From Sphingobacteriales bacterium (lineage in GTDB: Bacteria; Bacteroidota; Bacteroidia; Chitinophagales; Chitinophagaceae): a stretch of 6,380 nt of DNA. The stretch covers positions 1-6,380 of the forward strand of contig CANJEF010000077.1 in assembly GCA_947472965.1 (NCBI GenBank), written 5' to 3'. Each line of letters starts with the position of its first letter. Position 1 is the stretch's first letter. The translations under genes were made by a program, and so were the position numbers. The notes under the pieces are model-generated. The model was given only the letters and a program-made list of their open reading frames with translations, searched no databases and was not told the origin of the DNA. Of this stretch, positions 6,281 through 6,380 are shown piece after piece.

Positions 6281-6312
6281 TCCCGAAAATATCGCATTGC
6301 TCGATATCGGGA
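6281..6312. repeat. Extra hairpin inserted in the right arm
   Basis: TCCCGA-AAA-TATCG (6281-6294) pairs with CGATATCGGGA (6302-6312): 11 bp with a 3-nt bulge and a 7-nt loop. The left arm has nothing at this place, going straight from GGATAG to GTGGGG. It looks like a second, unrelated palindromic unit nested in the element. Confidence 0.6.
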
Positions 6313-6320
6313 TGAAACAA

Positions 6321-6335
6321 CTATCCAGGAGGGGA
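6321..6335 (-). repeat. Right terminal inverted repeat of the element
   Basis: Exact reverse complement of 6065-6079. It is followed by AATATTTTGACTC, whose complement partly echoes the A-rich left flank, so the true boundary may lie a few bases farther out. Confidence 0.8.
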
Positions 6336-6380
6336 ATATTTTGACTCTATTTTATTGCAGAGAAATTTTTTGGGTAGAGT

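Larger units (their letters stand above)
6065..6335. repeat. Composite palindromic intergenic element (REP/MITE-like), about 271 bp
   Basis: The ends are perfect 15-bp inverted repeats (6065-6079 and 6321-6335, core CCCTCCTGGATAG). Inside, each arm read from its own end has the same order: GGGGTGG (6082-6088; complement at 6273-6279), a GC-rich hairpin, GGGGTGG or GGGTGG again (6116-6122; complement at 6228-6234), then TTAGRGT heptamers. The two hairpins differ in stem sequence (GGCAG/CTGCC against CACCGA/TCGGTG) but share a GAGCGNAGCGA-like inner part. The right arm has about 40 extra bases holding another hairpin. A spacer of about 57 nt lies in the middle. There is no transposase frame. 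The layout resembles non-autonomous palindromic repeats with CCACCCC/GGGGTGG boxes that I associate with Bacteroidota genomes. Copy number cannot be seen here, and no target-site duplication is obvious. Confidence 0.65.

Noticed and set aside
6065..6335. Complete insertion sequence or CRISPR array
   Set aside because: There is no transposase frame between the inverted repeats, and the repeats are not regularly spaced direct repeats with unique spacers.

Overview
The window looks like ordinary chromosomal DNA from a member of the Bacteroidota, possibly the Chitinophagaceae or a related family. The genes are AT-rich, have no clear Shine-Dalgarno sites, and are separated by very short gaps. The RicT protein has the cysteine-rich N-terminus and basic, proline-rich tail typical of that phylum, and the DUF2007-cdsA pairing is also familiar there. 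The phylum is a confident inference; anything finer is a guess.

Positions 1-2494 hold a tight plus-strand gene run: the 3' end of an unidentified gene, a 68-aa DUF2007 protein, phosphatidate cytidylyltransferase (cdsA) and a 438-aa GntP-family permease. The gaps are 4, 5 and 9 nt, so they are probably one transcript. It ends in a 13-bp perfect hairpin that encloses the permease stop codon and is followed by a T-rich tract. cdsA makes CDP-diacylglycerol for phospholipid synthesis. The permease should import gluconate or a similar sugar acid, and no catabolic partner gene is present.

Positions 2596-5921 hold three minus-strand genes, in transcription order: an exported Cys-type glutathione peroxidase, holB (clamp-loader delta prime) and ricT (PSP1-domain iron-sulfur protein). 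A strong terminator hairpin (5352-5380) separates the peroxidase from holB. holB and ricT are adjacent, as they are in Firmicutes (holB-yaaT), with a 196-nt spacer that carries a 19-nt palindrome just before the ricT start. ricT and the permease converge on a 101-nt intergenic region.

Positions 5922-6380 contain no gene. The main content is a composite palindromic element (6065-6335). It has 15-bp perfect terminal inverted repeats, two diverged inverted arms that each carry GGGGTGG boxes around a hairpin, heptamer TTAGRGT tracts, and an extra hairpin in the right arm only. It resembles a non-autonomous REP- or MITE-like interspersed repeat and is the least explained part of the window. I found no convincing new multi-gene system: the genes are mostly housekeeping, and the novelty lies in the repeat element and a few regulatory structures.
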